NCBI RefSeq assembly: GCF_000172795.2
Contig: NZ_CP020947.1
Span: 809,001 to 873,000 of the forward strand
Origin: Rhizobium sp. CIAT894
GTDB lineage: Bacteria; Pseudomonadota; Alphaproteobacteria; Rhizobiales; Rhizobiaceae
Direction of reading: 5' to 3'
Length of the DNA: 64,000 nucleotides
Positions within the stretch are counted from its first letter, which is position 1. Each line of letters starts with the position of its first letter. Below are positions 56,902 to 64,000 of this stretch, piece after piece. The notes below the pieces were generated by a model, which was given only the letters and a program-made list of their open reading frames with translations, searched no databases and had not been told where the DNA came from. Both the position numbers and the translations under genes were made by a program.

Positions 56902-58713
56902 TTACGCCTCCGCCGTCGCATCGGCGGTGCCTGCCAACGGGTCGTCCTCGAAGGGATCGGCGGCGCGTTTCGGCTTGACCAGCGGTTCGGGGCGGACGGG
57001 ATGGGAAAACAGCATGTCGCGCCCGGCCTGCAGCCCTTCGGACACCTGCAGCACCAGGCGTGCCTCGTCGCGCTTGCGGATATCCTCGCCGATCTCATAG
57101 GCGTCGACCTCGGAAACGCCGAGCGCCTCCAGCGTCCGCCGCCCGAAGAGCAGGCCCGATTCCAGCGTTTCGCGCAGCTCGTAATCGACGCCCTTGTTGC
57201 GCAGTTCGATCGAATGGATGCGGTCATAGGAGCGCACGTAGAGACGCGTGTGCGGATAGTCCGCCTGCACCAGCTCCACCACCTTGTCGGTGATCTCCTT
57301 CTTCTGAGTGCAGACGAGCACGATCTTTGCCCGGTCGATGCCGGCCGAGCGCAGCACGTCCTTGCGGGCGCCATCGCCGAAATAGATGCGGAAACCGAAG
57401 GAGGAGGCCTGGCGGATGCGGTCCGCCGAAAAATCGATGACGGTGACGCTGCGCCCGCCGGCAAGCAGGATCTGGGCGGCGATCTGGCCGAAACGCGAGA
57501 AGCCGACCATCAGCACGTCGGCGCCCGCGCCCTCGAAATCCTCGTCCAGCTCCTCATGCGCGTCGCCGCGCAGCAGCCGCTTCGAAAGGGCCGCCCCGAT
57601 CGGCGTCAGCGCCATGGACAGCGTGACGATCGCCACCAGCAGCGATGCGGTGCTCGTCGACATCAGCCCCGCGGTACCCGCCGTGGTAAACAGCACGAAG
57701 CCGAATTCGCCGCCCTGCGGCAGCAGGAAGGCGATGCGGATCGCATCGTCATGCGGAGAACCTGAGATCCGGCAGAGTCCATAAATGATCACCGCCTTGA
57801 CCGCCATGACGATCGGCACGGTGACGATGACGAAGAGCACGTTGTCGGCAAGAACCTCGAGCTCCAGCGACAGGCCGACGGCGATGAAGAAGATAGCGAG
57901 CAGGACGCCGCGGAAGGGCTCGATATCTGCCTCCAGCTCGTGCCGGTAGGAGGATTCGGCCAGCATCACGCCGGACAGGAAGGCGCCCATCGCCATCGAA
58001 AGCCCGGCAAGCTGCATCAGGCTTGCCGATCCCATGACGACGAAGAGGGCTGCCGCGATCATCGCCTCGCGCGCGCCGGTCCGGGCGATGACCTGGAAGA
58101 GCGGCGTCAGCAGGTAACGCCCCATCAGGATCATCGCCGCGACGGCGCCGATGGCGACCGCAAAACCGAGCAGCGGCGCATTGCTGCCCCTGCCGCCGTC
58201 GAGAATGGTGATCAGCGCCAGAAGCGGCACGATCGCCAGGTCCTGGAACAGGAGCATCGAGAAGGAGCGCTGCCCATATCGCGTATTGACGTCGCCATCG
58301 CCCTCGAGGATCTGCATGGCGAAGGCGGTCGAGGACAGGGCCAGGCCAAATCCGGCGACGATGCTGCCGCGCCAGTCGAAAACCTCCGAAAACCAGGCGA
58401 GCGCCGTCAACGCCAGCCCGGTCACCACCACCTGCGCCGTGCCGAGGCCGAAAATGTCGCGCCGCATCTGCCAGAGGCGGCTGGGTTTCAGCTCCAATCC
58501 GATGATGAACAGCAGGAAGACGACGCCGAGTTCGGCGACGTTGAGGATCTGCTCGCCATCGGTGATGCCGTGGAAGACCGGGCCGATGACGATGCCGGCA
58601 GCGAGATAGCCGAGCACGGTGCCGAGCCCGAGCTTCTTGAAGATCGGCGCGGCCACAACCGCTCCGCCGAGCAGCAGGATCGTTTCGGAAAAAAGGGCAT
58701 TGGGCGCGGACAT
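56902..58713 (-). CDS. Kef-type (CPA2) monovalent cation:proton antiporter with RCK domain
   Basis: A 603-residue inner-membrane protein. The N-terminal ~390 residues have about 12 TM segments with FLLFIIGLELKPSRLW and GLALSSTAFAMQIL, typical of KefB/KefC. A cytoplasmic TrkA-N (RCK) domain follows: VLMVGFSRFGQIAAQIL and VIDFSADRI bind a nucleotide. Predicted role is K+ efflux gated by glutathione adducts or NAD(H). The ATG at 58711-58713 is used; the frame continues upstream. No KefF/KefG partner is adjacent. Confidence 0.88.
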   Translation of the reverse strand: MSAPNALFSETILLLGGAVVAAPIFKKLGLGTVLGYLAAGIVIGPVFHGITDGEQILNVAELGVVFLLFIIGLELKPSRLWQMRRDIFGLGTAQVVVTGLALTALAWFSEVFDWRGSIVAGFGLALSSTAFAMQILEGDGDVNTRYGQRSFSMLLFQDLAIVPLLALITILDGGRGSNAPLLGFAVAIGAVAAMILMGRYLLTPLFQVIARTGAREAMIAAALFVVMGSASLMQLAGLSMAMGAFLSGVMLAESSYRHELEADIEPFRGVLLAIFFIAVGLSLELEVLADNVLFVIVTVPIVMAVKAVIIYGLCRISGSPHDDAIRIAFLLPQGGEFGFVLFTTAGTAGLMSTSTASLLVAIVTLSMALTPIGAALSKRLLRGDAHEELDEDFEGAGADVLMVGFSRFGQIAAQILLAGGRSVTVIDFSADRIRQASSFGFRIYFGDGARKDVLRSAGIDRAKIVLVCTQKKEITDKVVELVQADYPHTRLYVRSYDRIHSIELRNKGVDYELRETLESGLLFGRRTLEALGVSEVDAYEIGEDIRKRDEARLVLQVSEGLQAGRDMLFSHPVRPEPLVKPKRAADPFEDDPLAGTADATAEA

Positions 58714-58832
58714 GCTGGCGATTTCTTTCGACGGCGGAGAACATGCAGCCAGCCCCGATAAAGAATCGGTGGCGGCGGCCTTGATGCTTGGGAGAGTGCA
58801 CAATAAATGGAAGCCGAAGGAAAGGCCAAATC

Positions 58833-60179
58833 ATGTCCTCTGAAATCGATTCCTCGACACTTCTTTCCCGCGCAAGTCAATTGATCGATCTGGCGAGGAA
58901 GGCAGGGGCGGATGCTGCCGACGCCGTCGTCGTCCGGTCGCGCTCGCAATCGGTCAGCGTCCGTCTCGGCAAGGTCGAGGGCACGGAATCTTCCGAAAGC
59001 GACGATTTTTCGCTGCGCGTCTTCATCGGCAAGCGCGTCGCCAGCGTTTCGGCCAATCCGGGCTTCGATCTCAAGGCGCTTGCCGAACGCGCCGTCGCCA
59101 TGGCCAAAGTCTCACCGGAAGATCCCTTCGCTTGCCTGGCGGACGAGGCGAGCCTTTCGAAATCCTATCCCGACCTGCAACTGCTCGATACCACCGAGGT
59201 CTCCTCCGAGATGCTGCGCGAGGCGGCTCTTGCCGCCGAGACGGCGGCGCTTGCGGTCAAAGGTGTCACCAATTCTTCCGGCGCCGGCGCCTCGGCCGGC
59301 ATGGGCGGCCTGGTTCTTGCCACCTCGCACGGTTTTGCGGGCAGCTACATGGCTTCGCGTTTCGGCCATTCCGTCAGCGTCATCGCAGGCGAAGGCACCG
59401 GCATGGAGCGCGATTATGATTTCGACAGCCGCCTCTATTATGCCGAGCTCGACGAGCCCGCCGAAATCGGCCGCCGCGCCGGCGAACGGGTGATCAAACG
59501 CATCAATCCGCGCCAGGTGCCGACCGGCAAGGACGTCACCGTCATTTTCGACCCGCGCGTCGCCCGCGGCTTCGTCGGCCATATCGCCGGCGCGATCAAT
59601 GGCGCTGCCGTTGCCCGTAAGTCCAGCTTCCTGCGCGACAGGATGGGGCAGCAGGTGCTGAAATCGGGCCTGTCGATATCAGACGATCCATTGATCGTGC
59701 GCGGCCCGGCCTCGCGGCCCTTCGACGGCGAAGGCGTATCGGGCGAGCGGCTTGTGATGATCGAGGACGGGGTCTTGAAACATTGGTTCCTCTCCACCTC
59801 GACCGCCCGCGAGCTGGGTCTGGAAACCAACGGCCGCGGCGTGCGCGGCGGCACCGCCGTCTCGCCGTCCTCGACTAATCTTGCGCTGGAACCCGGCGAC
59901 GTCTCGCCGGAGGAGCTGATCCGCAGCGTTGGCAATGGTTTTTATGTCACCGAATTGATCGGCCACGGCGTCAACATGATCACCGGTGAATATAGTCGCG
60001 GCGCCACCGGCTTCTGGATCGAAAACGGCGAACTGACTTTCCCGGTGTCCGAGGTGACGATCGCCTCGAACCTCAAGGAGATGTTCATGCGCCTGACGCC
60101 GGCAAACGACATCGACCGCAAATTCGGCGTCGCCGCCCCGACCTTCGCCATCGAAGGCATGACGCTTGCAGGGCGCTAG
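58833..60179 (+). CDS. pmbA: TldD/PmbA family protein (PmbA-like)
   Basis: A 448-residue protein. GAGASAGMGGLVLATSHGF, GAGRRAGERVI-like and the C-terminal NGVFVTELIGHGVNMITGEYSRGATGF-type stretch (NGFYVTELIGHG, then NMITGEYSRGATGFW) mark the PmbA half of the TldD/PmbA metalloprotease pair, which in E. coli matures microcin B17 and degrades the CcdA antitoxin. The HExxH zinc motif sits in TldD, not in this partner, and no tldD gene lies in the window. The ATG at 58833 follows AAGGAAAGG. It heads the run leading to waaA. Confidence 0.88.
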   Translation: MSSEIDSSTLLSRASQLIDLARKAGADAADAVVVRSRSQSVSVRLGKVEGTESSESDDFSLRVFIGKRVASVSANPGFDLKALAERAVAMAKVSPEDPFACLADEASLSKSYPDLQLLDTTEVSSEMLREAALAAETAALAVKGVTNSSGAGASAGMGGLVLATSHGFAGSYMASRFGHSVSVIAGEGTGMERDYDFDSRLYYAELDEPAEIGRRAGERVIKRINPRQVPTGKDVTVIFDPRVARGFVGHIAGAINGAAVARKSSFLRDRMGQQVLKSGLSISDDPLIVRGPASRPFDGEGVSGERLVMIEDGVLKHWFLSTSTARELGLETNGRGVRGGTAVSPSSTNLALEPGDVSPEELIRSVGNGFYVTELIGHGVNMITGEYSRGATGFWIENGELTFPVSEVTIASNLKEMFMRLTPANDIDRKFGVAAPTFAIEGMTLAGR

Positions 60180-60180
60180 A

Positions 60181-60235
60181 GCAATTCCAGCAAAAGTGTG
60201 TGAGCGGTTTTGCGTCCGGAATTGCGTTAGAACAA
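60181..60235 (+). repeat. short dispersed repeat, copy 2
   Basis: GCAATTCC (60181-60188) and GGAATTGC (60228-60235) form the outer arms; the interior AGCAAAAGTGTGTGAGCGG matches the minus strand at 32110-32141. Confidence 0.75.
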
Positions 60236-60282
60236 AGAGCAGTCCCGCAAAACTGAGCTGCGCGTCCGCAATTGCATAAAGC

Positions 60283-60333
60283 AGAGACATGATGCCGAAA
60301 AGTTTGAGTGGTTTTCGGGCGATATCATGCTCT
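60283..60333. repeat. dispersed palindrome (GAGCATGATG family), copy 2
   Basis: GACATGATGCCGAAAAGTTT leads to TTTTCGGGCGATATCATGCT; the same element as at 35039-35087. It lies in the gap between pmbA and cysQ. Confidence 0.75.
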
Positions 60334-60363
60334 CGGGGTTGAATTGAGAAACGGATTGATGGG

Positions 60364-61173
60364 ATGAGCGATAGCAACAAGGACCGCTGGCAGAGCGATC
60401 TGACGCTGATCGCCGATGCCGCGAAAGAGGCGGGTGCGGTGGCTTTCGGCTTCTTCAACCAATCGCCCGAGGTCTGGTGGAAAAACGGCGACCGCTCGCC
60501 TGTCAGTGCTGCCGATTTCGCCGCCAACAAGACGCTCGAGACCATTCTGCGCAAGGCGCGGCCGGATTATGGCTGGCTGTCCGAAGAAACCGACGACGAT
60601 GCCGGCCGCCTCTCGCAGGACACGCTGTTCATCGTCGACCCGATCGACGGCACACGCGCCTTTCTCGGCGGCCAGAAGGTCTGGTGCGTCAGCGTCGCGG
60701 TCGTTCATCGCGGCCGGCCGGTCGCCGGCGTGCTCTATGCCCCGGCGCTCGAAGAACTCTATGAGGCCGTCGACGGCGGCGTCGCGCTGAAGAACGGCGT
60801 GCCCTTCACCGTCTCTGCCGCGGGACCGGAGGACACGAGCCGCCTCGCGATCGGCGAGGACCTGTTGAAGACCTTTCCGGTTGAATTTCGCGACCGGGTC
60901 AGCCGCCAGAAACACATTCCCTCGCTTGCCTATCGCATCGCCATGGTGGCGGACGGTCGCCTCGAAGCCACCTTCGTCAAAAGCAATTCGCATGATTGGG
61001 ACCTCGCCGCAGCCGATCTCATTCTGGCTTGTGCCGGCGGCGGCCTCGTCGATCTCGACGGCCGGCCGGTCGTCTACAACAGCGCCGACGTGACCCACAA
61101 GGTACTCTGCGCAGCCCCCGCGTCGCGCATCGATGAATTCCTCACGGCCTTTGCGGGGCGAAGAGACAGTTGA
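60364..61173 (+). CDS. cysQ: 3'(2'),5'-bisphosphate nucleotidase CysQ
   Basis: A 269-residue inositol-monophosphatase-fold enzyme that removes the 3'-phosphate of PAP from sulfate assimilation. The metal-binding motifs are GWLSEETDDD (Glu), FIVDPIDGTRAFL and SHDWDLAAADLIL. The ATG at 60364 has GGGATG upstream only; no better start is seen. It precedes the DUF4170 gene by 62 bp and belongs to the envelope-biosynthesis run. Confidence 0.88.
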   Translation: MSDSNKDRWQSDLTLIADAAKEAGAVAFGFFNQSPEVWWKNGDRSPVSAADFAANKTLETILRKARPDYGWLSEETDDDAGRLSQDTLFIVDPIDGTRAFLGGQKVWCVSVAVVHRGRPVAGVLYAPALEELYEAVDGGVALKNGVPFTVSAAGPEDTSRLAIGEDLLKTFPVEFRDRVSRQKHIPSLAYRIAMVADGRLEATFVKSNSHDWDLAAADLILACAGGGLVDLDGRPVVYNSADVTHKVLCAAPASRIDEFLTAFAGRRDS

Positions 61174-61235
61174 CGTTTCCGTCAAAATCCCGCAGATGGG
61201 ATGACGGAGGAGAACAGGCAGAAAGAGAACAAAAA

Positions 61236-61475
61236 ATGACTGAATCCGGTGACAAGAAGCAGCTTTTGCATCTCGTTTTTGGCGGCGAACTGGAAAGCCT
61301 CGATGACGTCCAGTTCCGGGATCTGAAGGATCTCGATATCGTCGGCATTTTCCCGGATTATGCCACGGCGCTGACAGCCTGGAAGTCGAAGGCGCAGCAG
61401 ACGGTCGACAATGCGCATATGCGCTACTTCATCGTCCATATGCATCGTTTGCTCGATCCGCAGGAAAAGGCCTGA
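61236..61475 (+). CDS. DUF4170 small protein
   Basis: A 79-residue protein. LLHLVFGGELESLDDVQFRD, GIFPDYATALTAWKSKAQQ and DNAHMRYFIVHMHRLLD match DUF4170 (domain of unknown function in Rhizobiales). Too small for an enzyme of this shape; a structural or regulatory partner is likelier. The ATG at 61236 follows AAAGAGAAC. It sits between cysQ and waaA, a placement I recall as conserved in related genera, hinting at lipopolysaccharide synthesis. Confidence 0.8.
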   Translation: MTESGDKKQLLHLVFGGELESLDDVQFRDLKDLDIVGIFPDYATALTAWKSKAQQTVDNAHMRYFIVHMHRLLDPQEKA

Positions 61476-61676
61476 GGCAACTGACCTCGGCGAGCGACCT
61501 CGGCCAAGGCCATCCGCAAGTGCCGCCGGCGACCTCCGGCGCGCAGGGTTTTCGCGTATCGGGCGCGCGTCGTTCCGGATTGCCTGACGCATTCTGAACA
61601 AATTGATCGGTCATTGCGGCCGCAACGATAATGAGGGAATGGGTTTGATGTCGATCTTGGATCGGAGGCTGGCGCA

Positions 61677-62996
61677 ATGAGCTCCCGGATGGCTCGGTTC
61701 GGTCTGAGCGCATACCGTCTGGCGGGAACCGTGGCCTCTCCTGTTGTCGGCCTCTATATCACCTACCGCACGGCCAAGGGCAAGGAAGACCGGGCGCGCC
61801 GCCTGGAGCGCTTCGGCTATCCGAGCGCCAACCGGCCGCAGGGCCCGCTCGTCTGGTTCCATGCCGCAAGCGTCGGTGAAACCAATGCCGTCATCCCGCT
61901 GATCCGCGAAATCCGCCGCCGCGACATCCATGTGATCCTGACCACCGGCACCATCACCTCCGCCAGACTCGCCGCCGAGCGGCTCGGCAATGAGGCGATC
62001 CATCAATATGTGCCGCTTGATCTGAAGCCCTCCGTCAGCCGCTTCCTCGACTATTGGCAGCCCGATTGCGCCATCATCGCCGAATCCGAGATCTGGCCGG
62101 CAACCGTGCTGGAACTCGGCCGCCGCCGCATTCCGCAGATCCTGATCAATGCCCGCATGTCGGACCGCTCCTTTGCCCGCTGGCGCCGCCGCCCGGCGAT
62201 CGCCGAAGCCCTGTTCGAGAATCTGGCCCTCGTCATCGCCCAGTCGGATATGGATGCCGAACGTTTCCGCGATCTCGGCGCCGTCCCGGTCATCACCTCG
62301 GGCAATCTGAAGGTCGATACCGACGCACCGCCTTACGACAGCGCTGTCCTTGCCCGCTACAAGAAGCAGATCGGCGAGCGCAAGACCTGGGCGGCGATCT
62401 CGACCTTCGACGGCGAGGAGAATGCCGCCGCCATCGTCCATCGGGCGCTGAGAGAGCGCGATCGTCAATTGACGATCATCGTGCCGCGTCACCCCGAACG
62501 CTGCGACGAGATCGAGGCGGCCCTGGTCAAGCAGGGGCTGAAGATCGCCCGCCGCACCCGTGACGACGTCCTGTCGGCCGATGTCGATATTTTCCTCGGC
62601 GATACGATCGGCGAAATGGGCCTCTATTTGCGACTGACGGAAATCGCTTTCGTCGGACGCTCGCTCTTTGCCGAAGGCGGCCAGAACCCGCTGGAGCCCG
62701 CCATGCTCGGCTGCGCCGTCCTCTCCGGCGGCCATGTGCAGAATTTCCGCGAGGCCTATCAGAAGCTTGCCCGCAGCGGCAGCGCCCGCATGGTGCGCGA
62801 TACCGAGATGCTGGCCAAGGGCGTGCACTACCTGCTGATCAACGACGAAGCCCGCCGCAACATGATCGAGGCCGGCATCACCGCCGTGCACGAGATGCGC
62901 GGCGCGCTGACCGCCACCGTGAAGGGGCTGGAACCCTATATCAATCCGCTGACGGTAAAGGCGCGGCTGTTGCCCAAGGCCGTGGCCCAGCTCTAA
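61677..62996 (+). CDS. waaA: 3-deoxy-D-manno-octulosonic acid (Kdo) transferase
   Basis: A 439-residue glycosyltransferase adding Kdo to the lipid A precursor. It has a short N-terminal membrane anchor (YRLAGTVASPVVGLYITY), the GT-B N-domain motif VWFHAASVGETNAVIPLI and VILTTGTITSARLA, and donor-site segments ESEIWPATVLEL and FAEGGQNPLEPAMLG. It acts at the inner membrane. The 201-bp gap to DUF4170 holds no gene. The HAD gene follows by 9 bp and lpxK further on. Confidence 0.92.
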   Translation: MSSRMARFGLSAYRLAGTVASPVVGLYITYRTAKGKEDRARRLERFGYPSANRPQGPLVWFHAASVGETNAVIPLIREIRRRDIHVILTTGTITSARLAAERLGNEAIHQYVPLDLKPSVSRFLDYWQPDCAIIAESEIWPATVLELGRRRIPQILINARMSDRSFARWRRRPAIAEALFENLALVIAQSDMDAERFRDLGAVPVITSGNLKVDTDAPPYDSAVLARYKKQIGERKTWAAISTFDGEENAAAIVHRALRERDRQLTIIVPRHPERCDEIEAALVKQGLKIARRTRDDVLSADVDIFLGDTIGEMGLYLRLTEIAFVGRSLFAEGGQNPLEPAMLGCAVLSGGHVQNFREAYQKLARSGSARMVRDTEMLAKGVHYLLINDEARRNMIEAGITAVHEMRGALTATVKGLEPYINPLTVKARLLPKAVAQL

Positions 62997-63005
62997 GGAT
63001 ATATC

Positions 63006-63728
63006 ATGTCGGCAGCCTCTCCTATCAAAGGCATTCTCTTCGACAAGGACGGCACGCTGCTCGACTATGACGAGAGCTGGCTGCCTGTGAACCGCGAGCT
63101 TGCCCGCATTGCCGCGCAAGGAGATCCGCTTCTGGCCGACCGGCTGCTGGCCGCCTGCGGCATGGATCCGGTCACCGGCCATATCGTTCCCGACAGCCTG
63201 CTTGCCGCCGGCAATACGCGCCAGATCGCCGAGGGTCTGGTTGCCGCGGGCTCGATGGTCGATGTTGGCCAACTGACGGTGCGCCTCGACGAACTCTTTT
63301 CCAACGCCGCCGAATTTTCCGTGCCGGTGACCGACCTCGCCGGCTTCTTCGCAAGGCTGCACGGACGCGGTTTCAAGCTCGGCGTCGCCTCCAGCGACAA
63401 CGAGCGTTCGATCCGCCAGACGGCGGAACGCTTCGGTTTTGCCCGCTATGTCGATTACATCGCCGGCTATGACAGCGGTTTCGGCGTCAAGCCGGAGCCG
63501 GGCATGGTGCTCGGCTTCTGCGCCGCGACCGGTCTTTCGCCGGAAGAGGTGGCGATGGTCGGCGACAACAATCACGATCTGCACATGGGCCTGAATGCCG
63601 GCACCGGGCTGAGGATCGCCGTGCTGACCGGCACCGGTTCGCGCGATTCGCTTGCCGCGGCCGCCCATCACGTGCTCGACGATATCACCGCCATCGAGAC
63701 GCTGTTGCCGGATCTGCAGCCGGCCTAA
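63006..63728 (+). CDS. HAD-superfamily hydrolase (phosphoglycolate phosphatase-like)
   Basis: A 240-residue phosphatase. Motif I is [16 protein letters not shown], motif [13 protein letters not shown], the Lys of [10 protein letters not shown] is motif III, and [12 protein letters not shown] is motif IV. The C1 cap has a Gph-like helical insertion. The substrate is uncertain: phosphoglycolate would link to glcDEF, whereas a position between waaA and lpxK hints at an envelope precursor, including possibly Kdo-8-phosphate-like compounds. The ATG at 63006 follows AAGGATAT. Confidence 0.82.
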   Translation: MSAASPIKGILFDKDGTLLDYDESWLPVNRELARIAAQGDPLLADRLLAACGMDPVTGHIVPDSLLAAGNTRQIAEGLVAAGSMVDVGQLTVRLDELFSNAAEFSVPVTDLAGFFARLHGRGFKLGVASSDNERSIRQTAERFGFARYVDYIAGYDSGFGVKPEPGMVLGFCAATGLSPEEVAMVGDNNHDLHMGLNAGTGLRIAVLTGTGSRDSLAAAAHHVLDDITAIETLLPDLQPA

Positions 63729-63834
63729 ACCTGTAAGGACTTGCATTTTCATCGGTTTTGGCTTCTCAATCCGACCCGGGCGAAAAGCGCGGGGTTCGAC
63801 CGTCGCCAGCCGGGCAGGGGAGCAGAACGGCAAG

Positions 63835-64000
63835 ATGATATCCGAAGCGCCGCCGTTCTGGTGGAGGAAAGCCGATTGGCGGGCCTGGCTGCTCGTGCCG
63901 CTTTCCTTTCTCTACGGCCGTATCGCCGGCCATCGCATGGCCCATGCACGCCGCGCCTCCGTTCCCATTCCCGTCATCTGCGTCGGCAATTTCACCGTCG
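63835..64000 (+). CDS. lpxK: Lipid A 4'-kinase LpxK, N-terminal part (cut by window end)
   Basis: The frame opens at the ATG at 63835 and is still open at base 64000 (55 codons). It starts [20 protein letters not shown], then [17 protein letters not shown] and [15 protein letters not shown] [11 protein letters not shown], the standard opening of LpxK, a membrane-associated kinase that phosphorylates the tetraacyldisaccharide. The Walker A site would lie just beyond the window. Confidence 0.88.
   Translation, partial: MISEAPPFWWRKADWRAWLLVPLSFLYGRIAGHRMAHARRASVPIPVICVGNFTV

Overview
The window looks like a chromosomal segment of a fast-growing Rhizobium (R. leguminosarum/R. etli group, Alphaproteobacteria). 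The DNA is GC-rich, the gene content is typical of Rhizobiales (glcDEF, hisZ, a DUF1127 gene beside a LysR gene, a plant-type GshA, a lipid A oxidase-like barrel, the pmbA-cysQ-DUF4170-waaA-lpxK block), and the intergenic palindromes resemble the RIME-type repeats known from rhizobia. No prophage, insertion sequence, CRISPR array or rRNA operon was seen. Almost all the window is ordinary core chromosome. All calls come from reading the sequence and from recalled family knowledge; no database search was run.

Layout. 1-10 kb: the 3' end of a GDP-fucose synthase gene, tRNA-Gln, a Ppx/GppA phosphatase with a long basic N-terminus, rlmE, a VOC protein, a DHA2-type MFS exporter divergent from an exported metallo-beta-lactamase-fold protein, guaB, and a LysR/SDR divergent pair. 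10-17 kb: a MAPEG protein, a 1,031-residue autotransporter with 150-bp internal repeats, TetR and LysR regulators, and a DUF1127 peptide. 17-25.6 kb: DUF937 protein, gshA, rsmE and pit, a Nudix hydrolase, then a LysR gene beside a divergent S-adenosylhomocysteine hydrolase homologue. 25.6-30 kb: the glycolate oxidase genes glcD-glcE-glcF with a divergent LysR gene. 30-38 kb: envelope genes (LpxQ-like barrel, two L,D-transpeptidases), tag, a HAD phosphatase, an aldo/keto reductase, and a likely copper-related pair (DUF305 plus a Cys/Met/His-rich protein). 37.5-44 kb: an unrecognised methyltransferase-like gene divergent from hisS-hisZ-hisG, then DoxX, GST and a stand-alone PAS-like protein. 44-53 kb: groES-groEL behind a CIRCE operator, a NagD-like HAD protein, ribF, ileS and a lipoprotein. 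53-64 kb: tadA divergent from a pseudouridine synthase with a repetitive tail, rsmD, a patatin-like protein, a Kef-type antiporter, and the pmbA-cysQ-DUF4170-waaA-HAD-lpxK run, which continues past the window edge.

Working together: rlmE, rsmE, rsmD, the RluB-type synthase, tadA, hisS and ileS serve RNA modification and translation. lpxQ, waaA, lpxK, the L,D-transpeptidases and the autotransporter build or modify the envelope. glcDEF oxidises glycolate to glyoxylate, and hisZ-hisG open histidine synthesis.

No clearly new multi-gene system is present. The items most worth a second look are the SAH-hydrolase homologue with altered catalytic positions, the methyltransferase-like orphan beside hisS, the 50-residue tandem repeats in the RluB-type protein, and several families of intergenic palindromes that recur within the window.
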